From: Kerstersia gyiorum
Lineage (GTDB): Bacteria; Pseudomonadota; Gammaproteobacteria; Burkholderiales; Burkholderiaceae_B
Assembly: GCF_004216755.1 (NCBI RefSeq)
Contig: NZ_SGWZ01000007.1
Location: 124,001 to 188,000, forward strand
Length of the DNA: 64,000 nt
Direction of reading: 5' to 3'
Positions 25,101 through 33,861 of the stretch are shown here, one piece after another (position 1 is the first letter of the stretch; the number at the start of each line of letters is the position of its first letter). The translations under genes were made by a program, and so were the position numbers. The notes below the pieces were generated by a model. The model worked only from the letters and a program-made list of their open reading frames with translations, had not been told where the DNA came from and did no database searches.

Positions 25101-25278
25101 CGGTACCGGCGTGCTGGGCGGTATGCTTGCCGCGACGCCATTCGCTGTAGTATTCGTGCCTGTGTTCTTCGTTGTCGTCATGTCGATTTTCAAGACCCGT
25201 CCGCGCCTGCTGGGCGCACAGGCGGAAGCGGCTGCGGCAGAAGCACAGATAGACAAGGAAGAAGGGAATAAAGCATGA
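22105..25278 (+). CDS. RND multidrug efflux permease (HAE1 / AcrB family)
   Basis: Proton-driven trimeric inner-membrane pump of 1057 residues with 12 membrane helices and two large periplasmic loops. The proton-relay residues are conserved: D407-D408 in ILVDDAIVVVEN and K937 in GLSAKNAILIVEF, matching AcrB D407, D408 and K940. The N-terminus MPQFFIERPIFAWVVAL is typical. The segment GAKNLLYFESVADSFG differs from the usual AcrB/MexB sequence there, so substrates may differ. The next gene's ATG overlaps this stop (ATGA), so the outer-membrane protein is translationally coupled. Confidence 0.96.
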   Translation: MPQFFIERPIFAWVVALFITLAGLLAIPNLPVAQYPEVAAPSVTITATYPGASAQDVSEQVTSIIEDELPGAKNLLYFESVADSFGQSETTVTFQPGTDPDMAQVDVQNRVSNVSASLPTAVMEQGLRFEQSSASFLLIAALYSEDGRLDAVDLADYITRNLKNSVSRVPGVGKFQLFAAQRAMRVWLDPAKLTGLNISVNELNQAIRQQNVVVPSGSLGAPPVASDQSTTSIVMVSGQLKTPEEFGNILLRANPDGTTVRLRDVARIELGQDSYQFASRLNGKAAAAFAIQLTPDGNALETAQGVRKVLEEMAPFFPDGVKYEIPYNTAPYVQASIQKVIETLFEALVLVFLVMFLFLQNVRYTLIPALVVPVAILGTFSVMLFLGYSINVLTMFAMVLAIGILVDDAIVVVENVERIMAEEGISPKEATKKAMPQISGAIVGITLVLTTVFLPLGFMSGSVGVIYRQFAVAMAVSILFSAFMALSFTPALCVTLLKPIKGDHQAEKKGFFGWFNRHFDNLTHHYERGVGKILTWKGRMMVLFLILVVLMGWMFMRLPTSFLPQEDQGFVITNIELPAGASTNRTNEVIKEVEDYFQANPYVENMVTVRGFSFNGSGYNAAIAFVVLKDFKDRKAPDASAEAIAGASMGKLLMGIPDALVVTVNLPAIPSLGNASGFDFRLMDVSSQGTAALNAAAAQMLGLAAGSDKLSQVRITGLGPGAQLTLTVDRVKAAAQGVDFSEVAGLISTSLGSSYLGKFPDAGRMQNVWVQADTAYRMELDEILKLSARNQKGEMVPLSTFISYEWSKGPVQLVRYNSFPAVRIEGSAAEGYSSGDAMTEMENLMKQLPDGFSYAWNGLSYQEQEAGNQTFILMGLALLVVFMVLAALYESWAIPLSVMLVVPLGVLGSVLLVGAMGMANDVYFHVGVITVIGLSAKNAILIVEFAKDAYARGATLLDATMEAARLRFRPILMTSLAFILGVVPLALATGASAASQRAVGTGVLGGMLAATPFAVVFVPVFFVVVMSIFKTRPRLLGAQAEAAAAEAQIDKEEGNKA

Positions 25279-26783
25279 CTATCAAGCAAGACTCGCAGCA
25301 TGCCCTGAACGCTGGGCATGGCACGGGGCGGTTCTCGGTGCGTTTGCTGCCGCTGGCGCTGACTCTTGCGCTGGGCGCGTGCTCGCTGGCTCCCACCTAT
25401 GAGCGGCCGGAAACGCCCTCCGGGGCGACCTGGACCGCCAACCAGGCGGATACCGACACGGCCAGGACGGCGGCGGAGATCAGCTGGCAGGAATTCTTCC
25501 TCGACCCGCAGCTCAAGGCCTTGATCGGTATTTCGCTGGAAAACAACCGCGATCTGCGCGTGGCCCTGCTGCGTGTGGAAGAGGCGCGGGCGCAATACCG
25601 CATCCAGCGTGCCGACCAGCTGCCGAACATTGGCGTGAACGGCCAGGTGCAGCGCAGCCGCACGGCGGAACAGCTGCGTGCGGGCGGTCCGGACAGCCCG
25701 GCGTTGGGCACGGTCTACCAGGCCGGTCTGGCCATGACTTCCTATGAACTGGACTTCTTCGGCCGGGTGCGCAATCTCTCCGAGGCAGCCCTGCAACAGT
25801 ACCTGGCTACTGAACAGGCGGCCAAGACGGCTCGCATCGCGCTGGTGACGGAAGTGGCGAATGCGTACTTCGCTGAACGCGCGGCGGAAACCCTGCTGGA
25901 TCTGGGCCGCAAGACGCGCGAAGCGCGCCAGGCGTCCTACGAGTTGGTGCTGGCGCGCTTCGAAGGTGGGGTGGCTACCGAGCTGGAACTTAACCAGGCG
26001 CGTGGCCTGCGCGACGCCATTGACGCCGAGCTGGCCCAGCTGCAGCGCTCCTCCATGCAGGCCAAGAATGCCCTGGCCTTGTTGATCGGCCAGGAACTGC
26101 CGGCCGACCTGCCGGCGCCGGCGCCGTTCGGCAGCAGCCAGCTGATCACCAACATTCCCGTGGGCGTGCCTTCCTCGCTGCTGACGCAGCGCCCGGATAT
26201 TCTGGGGGCCGAAAACCAGTTGCTGTCGGCCAACGCCAGCATCGGTGCGGCGCGTGCGGCATTCTTCCCCAGCATTTCCCTGACAGGCCAGTTCGGGACG
26301 GCCAGCACGCACCTGTCCGACCTGTTCGGCAGCGGTTCGGGCGCATGGTCGTTCGTGCCGGTGATCAATCTGCCGATCTTCACGGCAGGTCGCCTGCAGG
26401 CCAACCTGGACGTGGCGGAAGTGCGCAAGGATATCGCGGTTGCCAATTACGAGAAGACCATCCAGCAGGCTTTCCGCGAAGTCGCGGATGCGCTGGCCGG
26501 AGAGGCGACGTACGGTGATCAGCTGAAGGCGCTGCGGGCGCAGGAATCTGCTGCTGGCCGTACGCTGGAGTTGTCCAACCTGCGCTATGAAACCGGTGTG
26601 GACAGCTACCTGCAGGTGCAAACCGCGCAGATCTCGCACTTCTCTGCACAGCAGGCCGTGGTGCAGGCGGAAGCGGCGTCGCTGAACAACCGCGTGGCGC
26701 TCTACAAGGCGCTGGGCGGCGGCTGGCAGGCGGAAGACCTGGCGGCGGCGCAGCGCGTCGAAGCGGAAAACGCTGGTAGCTGA
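25275..26783 (+). CDS. efflux outer-membrane channel (OprM / NodT family)
   Basis: TolC-like channel of 502 residues. A lipoprotein signal ends at LALGAC, giving C36, then SLAPTYERPE, the usual start of an OprM mature chain. Two outer-membrane-efflux repeats follow: DPQLKALIGISLENNRDLRVALLRVEEAR-type and RPDILGAENQLLSANASIGAARAAFFPSISLTG-type motifs (each only partly quoted). It completes the adaptor-pump-channel operon. pdxJ begins 22 bases after its stop and may be read through. Confidence 0.94.
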   Translation: MTIKQDSQHALNAGHGTGRFSVRLLPLALTLALGACSLAPTYERPETPSGATWTANQADTDTARTAAEISWQEFFLDPQLKALIGISLENNRDLRVALLRVEEARAQYRIQRADQLPNIGVNGQVQRSRTAEQLRAGGPDSPALGTVYQAGLAMTSYELDFFGRVRNLSEAALQQYLATEQAAKTARIALVTEVANAYFAERAAETLLDLGRKTREARQASYELVLARFEGGVATELELNQARGLRDAIDAELAQLQRSSMQAKNALALLIGQELPADLPAPAPFGSSQLITNIPVGVPSSLLTQRPDILGAENQLLSANASIGAARAAFFPSISLTGQFGTASTHLSDLFGSGSGAWSFVPVINLPIFTAGRLQANLDVAEVRKDIAVANYEKTIQQAFREVADALAGEATYGDQLKALRAQESAAGRTLELSNLRYETGVDSYLQVQTAQISHFSAQQAVVQAEAASLNNRVALYKALGGGWQAEDLAAAQRVEAENAGS

Positions 26784-26805
26784 GCGCCGATCAAGGAAAG
26801 CAGCC

Positions 26806-27528
26806 ATGGAACTGGGCGTTAATATTGATCACGTCGCGACGCTGCGGCAGCAGCGCGGTACTTCCTACCCTGATCCGGTGGAAGCCGCCCTGCGTGCCGA
26901 AGCCGCGGGTGCGGACCTGATCACACTGCATTTGCGCGAGGACCGCCGCCATATCCAGGATGCGGACGTAATAGCCTTGCGGCCGCAATTGCTGACCCGC
27001 ATGAACCTCGAGTGCGCCATCACCGAGGAAATGCTGGCAATCGCTTGCCAGGTCAGGCCGGATGATGTCTGCCTGGTGCCGGAACGGCGTCAGGAACTGA
27101 CGACGGAAGGCGGGCTCGATGTGCTGGGGCATGCAGCCCAGGTGCGCGATGCCGTGATCCGCCTGCAAGAGGCCGGCATCCGGGTATCCCTGTTTATCGA
27201 CCCTGATGCTCGCCAGATCGAAGCGGCCCAGCAGGCTGGCGCTACGGTGATCGAACTGCACACCGGGGATTACGCCGAAGCCGAAGGCGAACGTGCGGTG
27301 CAAGCGCTGGCACGGCTGCGCCAGGCCGTCGGCCTTGCCAAGCAGGGTGGCCTGCGAGTCAATGCCGGTCATGGCCTGCATTACGACAATGTGCAGCCAG
27401 TCGCAGCCTTGCCGGGAATTTCCGAGCTGAATATCGGCCACGCGATCGTGGCGCGGGCGGTGTTCACCGGTTGGGAAGCAGCCATCCGTGAAATGAAAGG
27501 ATTGATCGTACGCGCTGCTGTCGCGTAA
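26806..27528 (+). CDS. pdxJ: pyridoxine 5'-phosphate synthase
   Basis: PdxJ makes pyridoxine 5'-phosphate from 1-deoxyxylulose 5-phosphate and 3-amino-2-oxopropyl phosphate. The 240-residue TIM barrel has the family N-terminus LGVNIDHVATLRQQRG and motifs HLREDRRHIQD, CLVPERRQELTTEGG, VIELHTGDYAEA and NAGHGLHYDNV. In most relatives acpS follows directly; here a GGDEF-EAL gene lies between. A strong terminator ends the unit. Confidence 0.97.
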   Translation: MELGVNIDHVATLRQQRGTSYPDPVEAALRAEAAGADLITLHLREDRRHIQDADVIALRPQLLTRMNLECAITEEMLAIACQVRPDDVCLVPERRQELTTEGGLDVLGHAAQVRDAVIRLQEAGIRVSLFIDPDARQIEAAQQAGATVIELHTGDYAEAEGERAVQALARLRQAVGLAKQGGLRVNAGHGLHYDNVQPVAALPGISELNIGHAIVARAVFTGWEAAIREMKGLIVRAAVA

Positions 27529-27544
27529 TACGCCGGCAACAGAT

Positions 27545-27583
27545 AAACGCCATGGTGTGCTTGCACACCATGGCGTTTTTTTT
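27545..27583 (+). terminator. strong terminator after pdxJ
   Basis: A near-continuous perfect inverted repeat, AAACGCCATGGTGTGC / GCACACCATGGCGTTT, is followed by eight T (27576-27583). It isolates the next gene from pdxJ. Confidence 0.95.
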
Positions 27584-27754
27584 GTGCTGTGCCAGGATAG
27601 GCTGAGCCAGCCGCTGCAGAGAATGAATGTATTGATTTTTGGCTTCGATAGTTTGTTTTAATTGTTATGAAAATTAAGAATTTATTTAAATGAAGTATCT
27701 GGGCCTGCTAATATTGATTAACAAAATACAGCCCTGGAAATAGTTTATTCGCTA

Positions 27755-27784
27755 TTGGCACGTCCGATAACAATGTTTTATAGT
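27755..27784 (+). promoter_or_regulatory. promoter of the GGDEF-EAL gene
   Basis: TTGGCA (27755-27760), an 18-base spacer and TATAGT (27779-27784) give 5 of 6 matches in each box. The start would be near 27791, with a leader of about 36 bases. The preceding 130 bases are clearly AT-richer than the surrounding genes. Confidence 0.6.
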
Positions 27785-27826
27785 GTTCGCTCGCATGTGA
27801 ATCTAGGCTCGTGACGGGGGGTAAGG

Positions 27827-29569
27827 GTGTATCCGAATGGCGTGCCGGCTAATTACAATCATAAAGCTCCGGAAAGCACCTGGCAGCCGCCCGAGGGTAG
27901 CAATTACCTTTCCATTCTTGATCACATTCCAATAGCCGTATTCAGGCTGGATCTTGACGGCAGTATCGTCTGGTTCAATGCCGCCGCTGCCGCCTTGCTG
28001 GCTTTTCTGCCAGACAGGGGGCGCGGACAGCCCGTCGTCAGCATATTCCGCGAATATGGCTTCAAAGATCGCACGCCAGGGCCGGTGATGCTGCAGGCCC
28101 AGCACGAGCAATTCGACAAATGGCGCGAATTGGTTACCTGGGCTGCTACCCGAGGGGCGGTATGGCACGGAGCTAGGGAAGGCTCGGATTGTCAGTTTCG
28201 TTTATATCTGCTAAGTCATTCCGATGCGCCCGGTTATTACCTGTTCGCCGAAGAAGTCCGGGATCAGGATTTCATCCGCCATGAAAAAGGTTTCGACCTA
28301 TTGACGGGATTGCCGAATCGCCTGATGGCCGAATCCTATTTCTGGCAGCAGAAGCGGTACATCAATGCGCATTACGTCCCCGGGCAGTTGCTTTATTACA
28401 TCCTGATAGATCTCGATGAATTCAAGCAGATTAATAATCGCTATGGTCATCGAGTCGGCGATCAGGTTTTATTGGCAGTCTCGCAGCGATTGCGGCAAGC
28501 CGGACAGCAGCGCGGCTATCTGGCAAGACTCGAGAGCGATGAGTTCCTCATCATTTTTCCCCAGGCGGCTGAGCAGGAATTGCTGGGTTTGCTCGATGAA
28601 CTGATATCGCAGATGACCGAGCCATTCTGGAGCGGCAGCCATCAATTGAATGTCAGTGCCAGCATCTCGGTCACGTCTCATGGCAAGGGCGATGAAAGCA
28701 ATCTGGTGTTGAGCCTGAGCACCCGTTCCTTGGCAAGGCAGGAATGCGACGGCATGCGTTACCTGACCCCCAAGGCGGCGCATGACATCTACCGTCTGTC
28801 CACCTTGACCAAAGATATCGACCGCGCCATTCGCAATAACGAATTTTTCCTGCAGTACCAGTTGCAGATGGATGCCAGCGGACGTGAGGTACTGGGAGCA
28901 GAGGCGTTGATCCGTTGGCAACACCCGGATTTTGGCCTGGTGTCGCCGGGCGTGTTCGTGCCCCTGGTGGAGGATTCGCGCAAGTCAGCCGCGATGGGGT
29001 ACTGGGTATTGCGCGAAGTCTGTCGCCAAAGCAGGATCATCCGTGAACGCATGGACCGGCGTCTGCGCATTTCCGTCAATATCACGGTGGAGCAGGTGCT
29101 GGAGGCCGATTTCTACGAGAAGCTGTGTGCCGTGCTCGAGGAATATGGCGTCGAACCCGCGGATATCGAGCTGGAAATTACCGAGACCATGCTGATCAGC
29201 GAGGTGGAAAGTGTACGCCAGACCTTGCAGCGGCTCAGTGCCAAGGGAATTTCCATTGCCCTGGATGATTTCGGCACCGGCTATTCCAGCCTGTCGCACC
29301 TGGTGCAGTTTCCCGTCAGCCGTCTCAAGATAGACGGCAGTTTCGTCAGCCAGCTACCTGACGATATGCATCATGGCGCGATCGTCCGGGCCATCATTGG
29401 CATGGGACGAAGCCTGGGCCTGCGGGTCGTGGCCGAGGGCGTGGAAACTGCCGCGCAGCGCGATTGGCTGGTGGCGGAGGGCTGCCATGAATTGCAGGGC
29501 TTCCTGTTCGCGCGACCACAGGACCCTGAGGCCATGATGGCGATGCTCGCCAGTTATCCGGGCGACTGA
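27827..29569 (+). CDS. PAS-GGDEF-EAL protein, probable cyclic-di-GMP phosphodiesterase
   Basis: A PAS-like sensor (about residues 20-130: ILDHIPIAVFRLDLDGSIVWFN) is followed by GGDEF (about 150-310) and EAL (about 325-575) domains; 580 residues, no membrane segment. The GGDEF signature is degenerate: residues 236-240 read ESDEF, so cyclase activity is doubtful, although DLDEFKQINNRYGH upstream is intact. The EAL domain looks active: EALIRW at 359, NITVEQ, ELEITETM, DDFGTGYSSL, KIDGSFV and AEGVET. I infer a soluble phosphodiesterase with a regulatory GGDEF. The start is GTG with a purine-rich site upstream. It has its own promoter. Confidence 0.93.
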   Translation: MYPNGVPANYNHKAPESTWQPPEGSNYLSILDHIPIAVFRLDLDGSIVWFNAAAAALLAFLPDRGRGQPVVSIFREYGFKDRTPGPVMLQAQHEQFDKWRELVTWAATRGAVWHGAREGSDCQFRLYLLSHSDAPGYYLFAEEVRDQDFIRHEKGFDLLTGLPNRLMAESYFWQQKRYINAHYVPGQLLYYILIDLDEFKQINNRYGHRVGDQVLLAVSQRLRQAGQQRGYLARLESDEFLIIFPQAAEQELLGLLDELISQMTEPFWSGSHQLNVSASISVTSHGKGDESNLVLSLSTRSLARQECDGMRYLTPKAAHDIYRLSTLTKDIDRAIRNNEFFLQYQLQMDASGREVLGAEALIRWQHPDFGLVSPGVFVPLVEDSRKSAAMGYWVLREVCRQSRIIRERMDRRLRISVNITVEQVLEADFYEKLCAVLEEYGVEPADIELEITETMLISEVESVRQTLQRLSAKGISIALDDFGTGYSSLSHLVQFPVSRLKIDGSFVSQLPDDMHHGAIVRAIIGMGRSLGLRVVAEGVETAAQRDWLVAEGCHELQGFLFARPQDPEAMMAMLASYPGD

Positions 29570-29656
29570 GCGTACTGCACGTATATCCGGCTGTGCACCC
29601 CGCCGCAGGGCTGGCAGCATGGCGCGGCGGCGCTGGCTTTGCGCTAAAGTAGCTGC

Positions 29657-30103
29657 ATGGATAATCACGTCACTTCACAGCCTGTCGGCACCGACCAGAT
29701 TCCCGGGGCTATCGCCGGCATGGGCATGGATTTGCTGCGCATCCCGCGCCTGGAGCAGACCATGGCGCGGCGCGGCGAACGCTTTGCGCAGAAAATCCTG
29801 GGGCCGGATGAATGGCTGGTTTACCAGCGCCGCAAGGCGCGCGATCCACGCCGCGGCTTGCGCTATCTGGCCACCCGTTTCTGTGCCAAGGAAGCCTTTT
29901 CCAAGGCAGTCGGGCTAGGGATGCGGCATCCGATGTGGTGGAACCGCATGCAGACGCTCAACCAGCGCTCCGGCCGGCCGGAGGTGGTCTTGGCGGGAGA
30001 ACTGCTGGAGTGGTATGTTGCGCGTTTCGGCGCGGCGCACATCTCCCTGACGGATGAAACCGATCTGGCCGCCGCCACTGTCATCGTAGAAAAAAAGGTA
30101 TAG
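29657..30103 (+). CDS. acpS: holo-[acyl-carrier-protein] synthase
   Basis: AcpS transfers 4'-phosphopantetheine from CoA to apo-ACP. The 148-residue product has GMGMDLLRIPRLEQ with the metal-binding aspartate, and RFCAKEAFSKAVG with the KEA motif. An N-terminal extension of about 20 residues precedes the core. It lies 5 bases before nagZ, so it heads the acpS-nagZ-uvrC group. It is separated from its usual partner pdxJ. Confidence 0.96.
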   Translation: MDNHVTSQPVGTDQIPGAIAGMGMDLLRIPRLEQTMARRGERFAQKILGPDEWLVYQRRKARDPRRGLRYLATRFCAKEAFSKAVGLGMRHPMWWNRMQTLNQRSGRPEVVLAGELLEWYVARFGAAHISLTDETDLAAATVIVEKKV

Positions 30104-30108
30104 CAAGT

Positions 30109-31188
30109 ATGTCTGGCGTGGAATCCCGTAAAGAGCTGCTGCCCGGTCCTGTCATGGTGGACGTTGACGGGCTGACGCTGACCCCGGCGGAAGCCGCGCG
30201 CATTGCCCATCCGCTGACTGGCGGCGTTATCCTGTTCGCGCGCAATTACCGCGACCGCGCCCAACTTGAGGCGCTGACGGCGCAGATCCGCGCCGCCCGT
30301 CCCGGCCCGGTACTGATCGCTGTCGATCACGAAGGGGGGCGGGTGCAGCGTTTTCGCACGGATGGTTTCACTCATATTCCGGCCATGCGCGCCCTGGGCG
30401 AAGCCTGGGACCAGGACCCTTTCCTGGGGCAGCGCCTGGCCACGGCGGCCGGCTATGTGCTGGCTGCCGAATTGCGGGCCTGCGGCGTGGACTTGAGTTT
30501 TACGCCCGTGCTGGACCTGGATTACGGCGGCAGCCGGGTGATAGGCAAGCGCGCCTTGCATCGTGACCCTGCCATCGTCGCCAGCCTGGCGCGTGCGCTC
30601 AACCATGGGCTGTTGCTGGCCGGGATGGCCAATTGCGGCAAGCACTTTCCCGGTCATGGCTATGTGGAGGGCGATTCACACCACGAGATGCCGGTCGACG
30701 ATCGCCACCTGGAAGCCATCCTGGCCGAGGATGGTGCGCCCTATGCCTGGCTGGGGGACGCCGTGGTGCCTTCAGTGATGCCCGCGCACGTGGTCTACCG
30801 CCAGGTGGATAGCCAACCGGCGGGCTTTTCGCGCCGCTGGATCCAGGAGATCCTGCGCGAGCGCCTGGGCTATGACGGCGTGGTTTTTTCGGATGACCTG
30901 ACGATGGAGGCGGCGACCGCTGCCGGCGATATCCTGGCGCGCGCCGAGGCGGCGCTGGGCGCGGGTTGCGATATGGTGCTGGTGTGCAACCGACCCGACC
31001 AGGCCGATGAACTGCTGGCGCGTTTGCAGATGCCGGTAAACGAAACGGCAGCGGCGCGTATTCAGCGCCTGCTGCCGCGCAGCCAGGCCCTGGGTTGGGA
31101 TGCACTGCAGGCCCAGCCCCTGTATCGCCAGGCGCGTCTGCAGGTGGACCAGCTGGCAAGCTTCCCGTCCGCGCAGCAGGTCGGTTGA
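30109..31188 (+). CDS. nagZ: beta-N-acetylhexosaminidase NagZ
   Basis: Cytosolic GH3 glycosidase that removes GlcNAc from anhydromuropeptides in cell-wall recycling and so feeds the AmpC inducer pathway. The 359-residue protein has AVDHEGGRVQRFR, the catalytic loop KHFPGHGYVEGDSHHE with the His-Asp dyad, and nucleophile loop GVVFSDDLTMEAA. It starts 5 bases after acpS and ends 17 bases before uvrC. Confidence 0.96.
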   Translation: MSGVESRKELLPGPVMVDVDGLTLTPAEAARIAHPLTGGVILFARNYRDRAQLEALTAQIRAARPGPVLIAVDHEGGRVQRFRTDGFTHIPAMRALGEAWDQDPFLGQRLATAAGYVLAAELRACGVDLSFTPVLDLDYGGSRVIGKRALHRDPAIVASLARALNHGLLLAGMANCGKHFPGHGYVEGDSHHEMPVDDRHLEAILAEDGAPYAWLGDAVVPSVMPAHVVYRQVDSQPAGFSRRWIQEILRERLGYDGVVFSDDLTMEAATAAGDILARAEAALGAGCDMVLVCNRPDQADELLARLQMPVNETAAARIQRLLPRSQALGWDALQAQPLYRQARLQVDQLASFPSAQQVG

Positions 31189-31205
31189 GACGCATCGGGA
31201 ACATC

Positions 31206-33077
31206 ATGGATCGCAGTCCGGAAGTAGCGGGTGACGCCGCCGAAGGTGGTGAACCGTTCGACATCAAGGCCTTTCTGGCGCAGTTGCCCGGGCTGCCTGG
31301 GGTCTATCGGCACCTGGATGCCCATGGCGAAGTGTTGTATGTCGGCAAGGCCAAGGATCTCAAGAAAAGGGTTTCATCCTACTTCCAGAAAAACCTGGCC
31401 AGCCCCCGGATCGCCCTGATGGTGGCGCAGGTGGCCCGGATAGAGGTGACGGTAACGCGTTCCGAGGCGGAAGCACTGATCCTCGAGAACAACCTGATCA
31501 AGCAGCTCAAGCCGCGCTACAACATCATTTTCCGCGACGACAAGTCGTATCCGTATATACAGCTGAGCGCGCATGCCGCGCCCCGGCTGGCGTACTACCG
31601 GGGGTCCACCAGCGGCCCGGGGCGTTTTTTCGGACCCTATCCGAATGGCGGTGCGGTGCGGGAAACCATGCAGATCATCCAGAAGGTGTTTCGCCTGCGG
31701 ACCTGCGAGGATGCGGTGTATGCCAACCGCTCGCGGCCCTGCCTGCTGTACCAGATCCATCGTTGTTCCGGCCCCTGTACGGGGCAGGTCTCGCTGGAGG
31801 AGTATCAGCAGGACGTACAGCGTGCTGCTGCATTCCTGGATGGCAAGGCGGAAGACCTGCTGAAGGAAATAGAACAACGCATGTTTGCTGCCTCGGAGGC
31901 GCTGGATTTCGAGGCCGCAGCCGTGCTGCGTGACCAGATGGGGGCGCTGGCCAGCATCCTGCACCAGCAGACCATGGAGGATGCCGATGCCGAGGATGCC
32001 GACATCATCGCCGTGGCCAGCGCCGGCGGCCGGACCTGCGTGAACCTGGCGATGGTGCGTGGCGGCCGGCACCTGGGCGACCGTGCCGTCTTCCCGGCGC
32101 AGGCTGGCGGTCAGCAGGAATCCCAGCCAGGCGAAATCCTGGCAGCGTTTGCCGCCCAGCACTATCTGGTGCATCCCCTGCCGCCAGTGCTGGTCTGTTC
32201 GCATGCCTGGCCGGACCCCGGCCTGCTGGATTTGCTGTCCGCCCAGGCCGGAAGAAAGTCGCGCATCGTGTTGCGCCCGCAGGGTATCCGCCGTTCCTGG
32301 CTGGAGCAGGCGCAACAGAATGCCGGGCTGGCGCTGGCCCGGGCGCTGAGCGAAAGCGGCGCCAGAACGGCGCGTACCCTGGCGCTGGCGGAAACGCTGG
32401 ATCTGGATACCGATCCGGAAGCGTTGGATGCCCTGCACATCGAATGCTTCGATATCAGCCATACCGCAGGGGAGGCGACTCAGGCTTCCTGTGTGGTGTA
32501 CGCCCACCACGAAATGCAGCCCACACTCTATCGCCGTTACAACATTGCCGGCATCACGCCCGGCGACGATTACGCAGCCATGAGGCAGGTGCTGTCGCGT
32601 CGCTTCGGCAAAGTGGCCGATGGCGACGCGCCGATGCCCGGGCTGGTGTTGATCGACGGTGGCCGCGGGCAGGTGGAAATGGCGCGCCAGGTGTTCAGCG
32701 AGCTGGGGCTGGATATCGGCACGCTGGTGGGGGTCGCCAAGGGCGAGGGGCGCAAGGTCGGTCTGGAAACCCTGGTTTTTGCCGATGGCCGCGAGCCGCG
32801 CGCCTTGGGCCTGGAATCGGCGGCGCTGATGCTGGTGGCGCAGATCCGTGACGAAGCTCACCGCTTCGCCATTACAGGCATGCGCGCCCGGCGCTCCAAG
32901 GCCCGCCTGGTGTCGCGCCTGGAAGAGATCGAAGGCGTCGGGGCACGCCGGCGCCAGCGCTTGTTGGCGCGTTTCGGCGGTTTTTCCGGCGTGGTACGCG
33001 CCAGTGTGGACGATCTTGCGTCTGTCGAGGGCATTTCCCTGGGCCTGGCGCAGCGCATTTACGACGCGCTGCACTAG
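31206..33077 (+). CDS. uvrC: excinuclease ABC subunit UvrC
   Basis: Dual-incision nuclease of nucleotide excision repair; 623 residues. Domains in order: GIY-YIG (LPGVYRHLDAHGEVLYVGKA, about residues 15-100), a UvrB-binding UVR motif near 205-240, RNase-H-like nuclease (IECFDISHTAGEATQASCVV, about 410-540), and two C-terminal helix-hairpin-helix motifs. The ATG at 31206 follows GGGAA; upstream in-frame starts lie inside nagZ. Confidence 0.97.
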   Translation: MDRSPEVAGDAAEGGEPFDIKAFLAQLPGLPGVYRHLDAHGEVLYVGKAKDLKKRVSSYFQKNLASPRIALMVAQVARIEVTVTRSEAEALILENNLIKQLKPRYNIIFRDDKSYPYIQLSAHAAPRLAYYRGSTSGPGRFFGPYPNGGAVRETMQIIQKVFRLRTCEDAVYANRSRPCLLYQIHRCSGPCTGQVSLEEYQQDVQRAAAFLDGKAEDLLKEIEQRMFAASEALDFEAAAVLRDQMGALASILHQQTMEDADAEDADIIAVASAGGRTCVNLAMVRGGRHLGDRAVFPAQAGGQQESQPGEILAAFAAQHYLVHPLPPVLVCSHAWPDPGLLDLLSAQAGRKSRIVLRPQGIRRSWLEQAQQNAGLALARALSESGARTARTLALAETLDLDTDPEALDALHIECFDISHTAGEATQASCVVYAHHEMQPTLYRRYNIAGITPGDDYAAMRQVLSRRFGKVADGDAPMPGLVLIDGGRGQVEMARQVFSELGLDIGTLVGVAKGEGRKVGLETLVFADGREPRALGLESAALMLVAQIRDEAHRFAITGMRARRSKARLVSRLEEIEGVGARRRQRLLARFGGFSGVVRASVDDLASVEGISLGLAQRIYDALH

Positions 33078-33212
33078 GCCTGCCGAGGCAGGTTGGGCGT
33101 TTCCTGCCAACAGGCGCTAGAATGGCTCGAAGGGGCGACTGCGCTGCGGTCGCGCCTGACGCCGCGACCTGCCTGGGTTAGCATACGCCGTTGCCAATAC
33201 CGTTGATTTTCC

Positions 33213-33788
33213 ATGCCGCTGAATCTTCCCATTTTGTTGACCTGGTTGCGCATCGTCATGATTCCGCTGGTGGTCGGCATGTTCTATTTGCCCGAGTCCT
33301 GGCTGTCCGTGCCGGTGCGGGATGTTGTCGCGGCAGTGGCCTTCGTGCTGGCAGCGCTTACCGACTGGTTTGACGGCTGGTTGGCGCGCCGCTGGCAGCA
33401 GACCTCCGCCTTTGGGGCCTTTCTCGATCCCGTTGCCGACAAGCTGATGGTCAGCGCCGTCCTGCTGGTACTGCTGGATCTTGGCCGGGTGGATGTCTTC
33501 GTGTCGCTGATCATCATCGGCCGTGAATTGACGATTTCTGCGTTGCGCGAATGGATGGCGAAGATAGGCGCAGCCGCCAGCGTGGCGGTGCACCGCATTG
33601 GAAAATTCAAGACGGCGGTGCAGATGGTCGCGATTCCCTGCTTGCTGCTGGATAACGCAATCGCCTGGTTTCCTGCGCGCCAGATCGGCGGCGTGCTGAT
33701 CATTATCGCCGCCATCCTCACGCTCTGGTCCATGCTGTTCTATATGAAGCGTGCCTGGCCCATCATCAGCGAGCGTTCTTCTTCCTGA
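33213..33788 (+). CDS. pgsA: CDP-diacylglycerol-glycerol-3-phosphate 3-phosphatidyltransferase
   Basis: Inner-membrane enzyme that makes phosphatidylglycerol-phosphate, the first step to phosphatidylglycerol and cardiolipin. The 191-residue protein has four to five membrane helices and the CDP-alcohol signature DWFDGWLARRWQQTSAFG followed by AFLDPVADK. uvrC-pgsA is a conserved pair; 135 bases separate them. A terminator follows. Confidence 0.96.
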   Translation: MPLNLPILLTWLRIVMIPLVVGMFYLPESWLSVPVRDVVAAVAFVLAALTDWFDGWLARRWQQTSAFGAFLDPVADKLMVSAVLLVLLDLGRVDVFVSLIIIGRELTISALREWMAKIGAAASVAVHRIGKFKTAVQMVAIPCLLLDNAIAWFPARQIGGVLIIIAAILTLWSMLFYMKRAWPIISERSSS

Positions 33789-33799
33789 TAGCCAGGCTG

Positions 33800-33823
33800 G
33801 CGCCCGCAAGGGCGCTTTTTTTT
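33800..33823 (+). terminator. terminator after pgsA
   Basis: GCGCCC / GGGCGC with GCAA tetraloop, followed directly by eight T (33816-33823). Confidence 0.9.
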
Positions 33824-33861
33824 GCCTCCGCAAGCCTGGCCGCCGCCGTAGCCTGTCTGGC

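Noticed and set aside
33789..33861. tRNA genes after pgsA, expected from synteny in some betaproteobacteria
   Set aside because: Only a terminator is present; no cloverleaf or CCA end was found.
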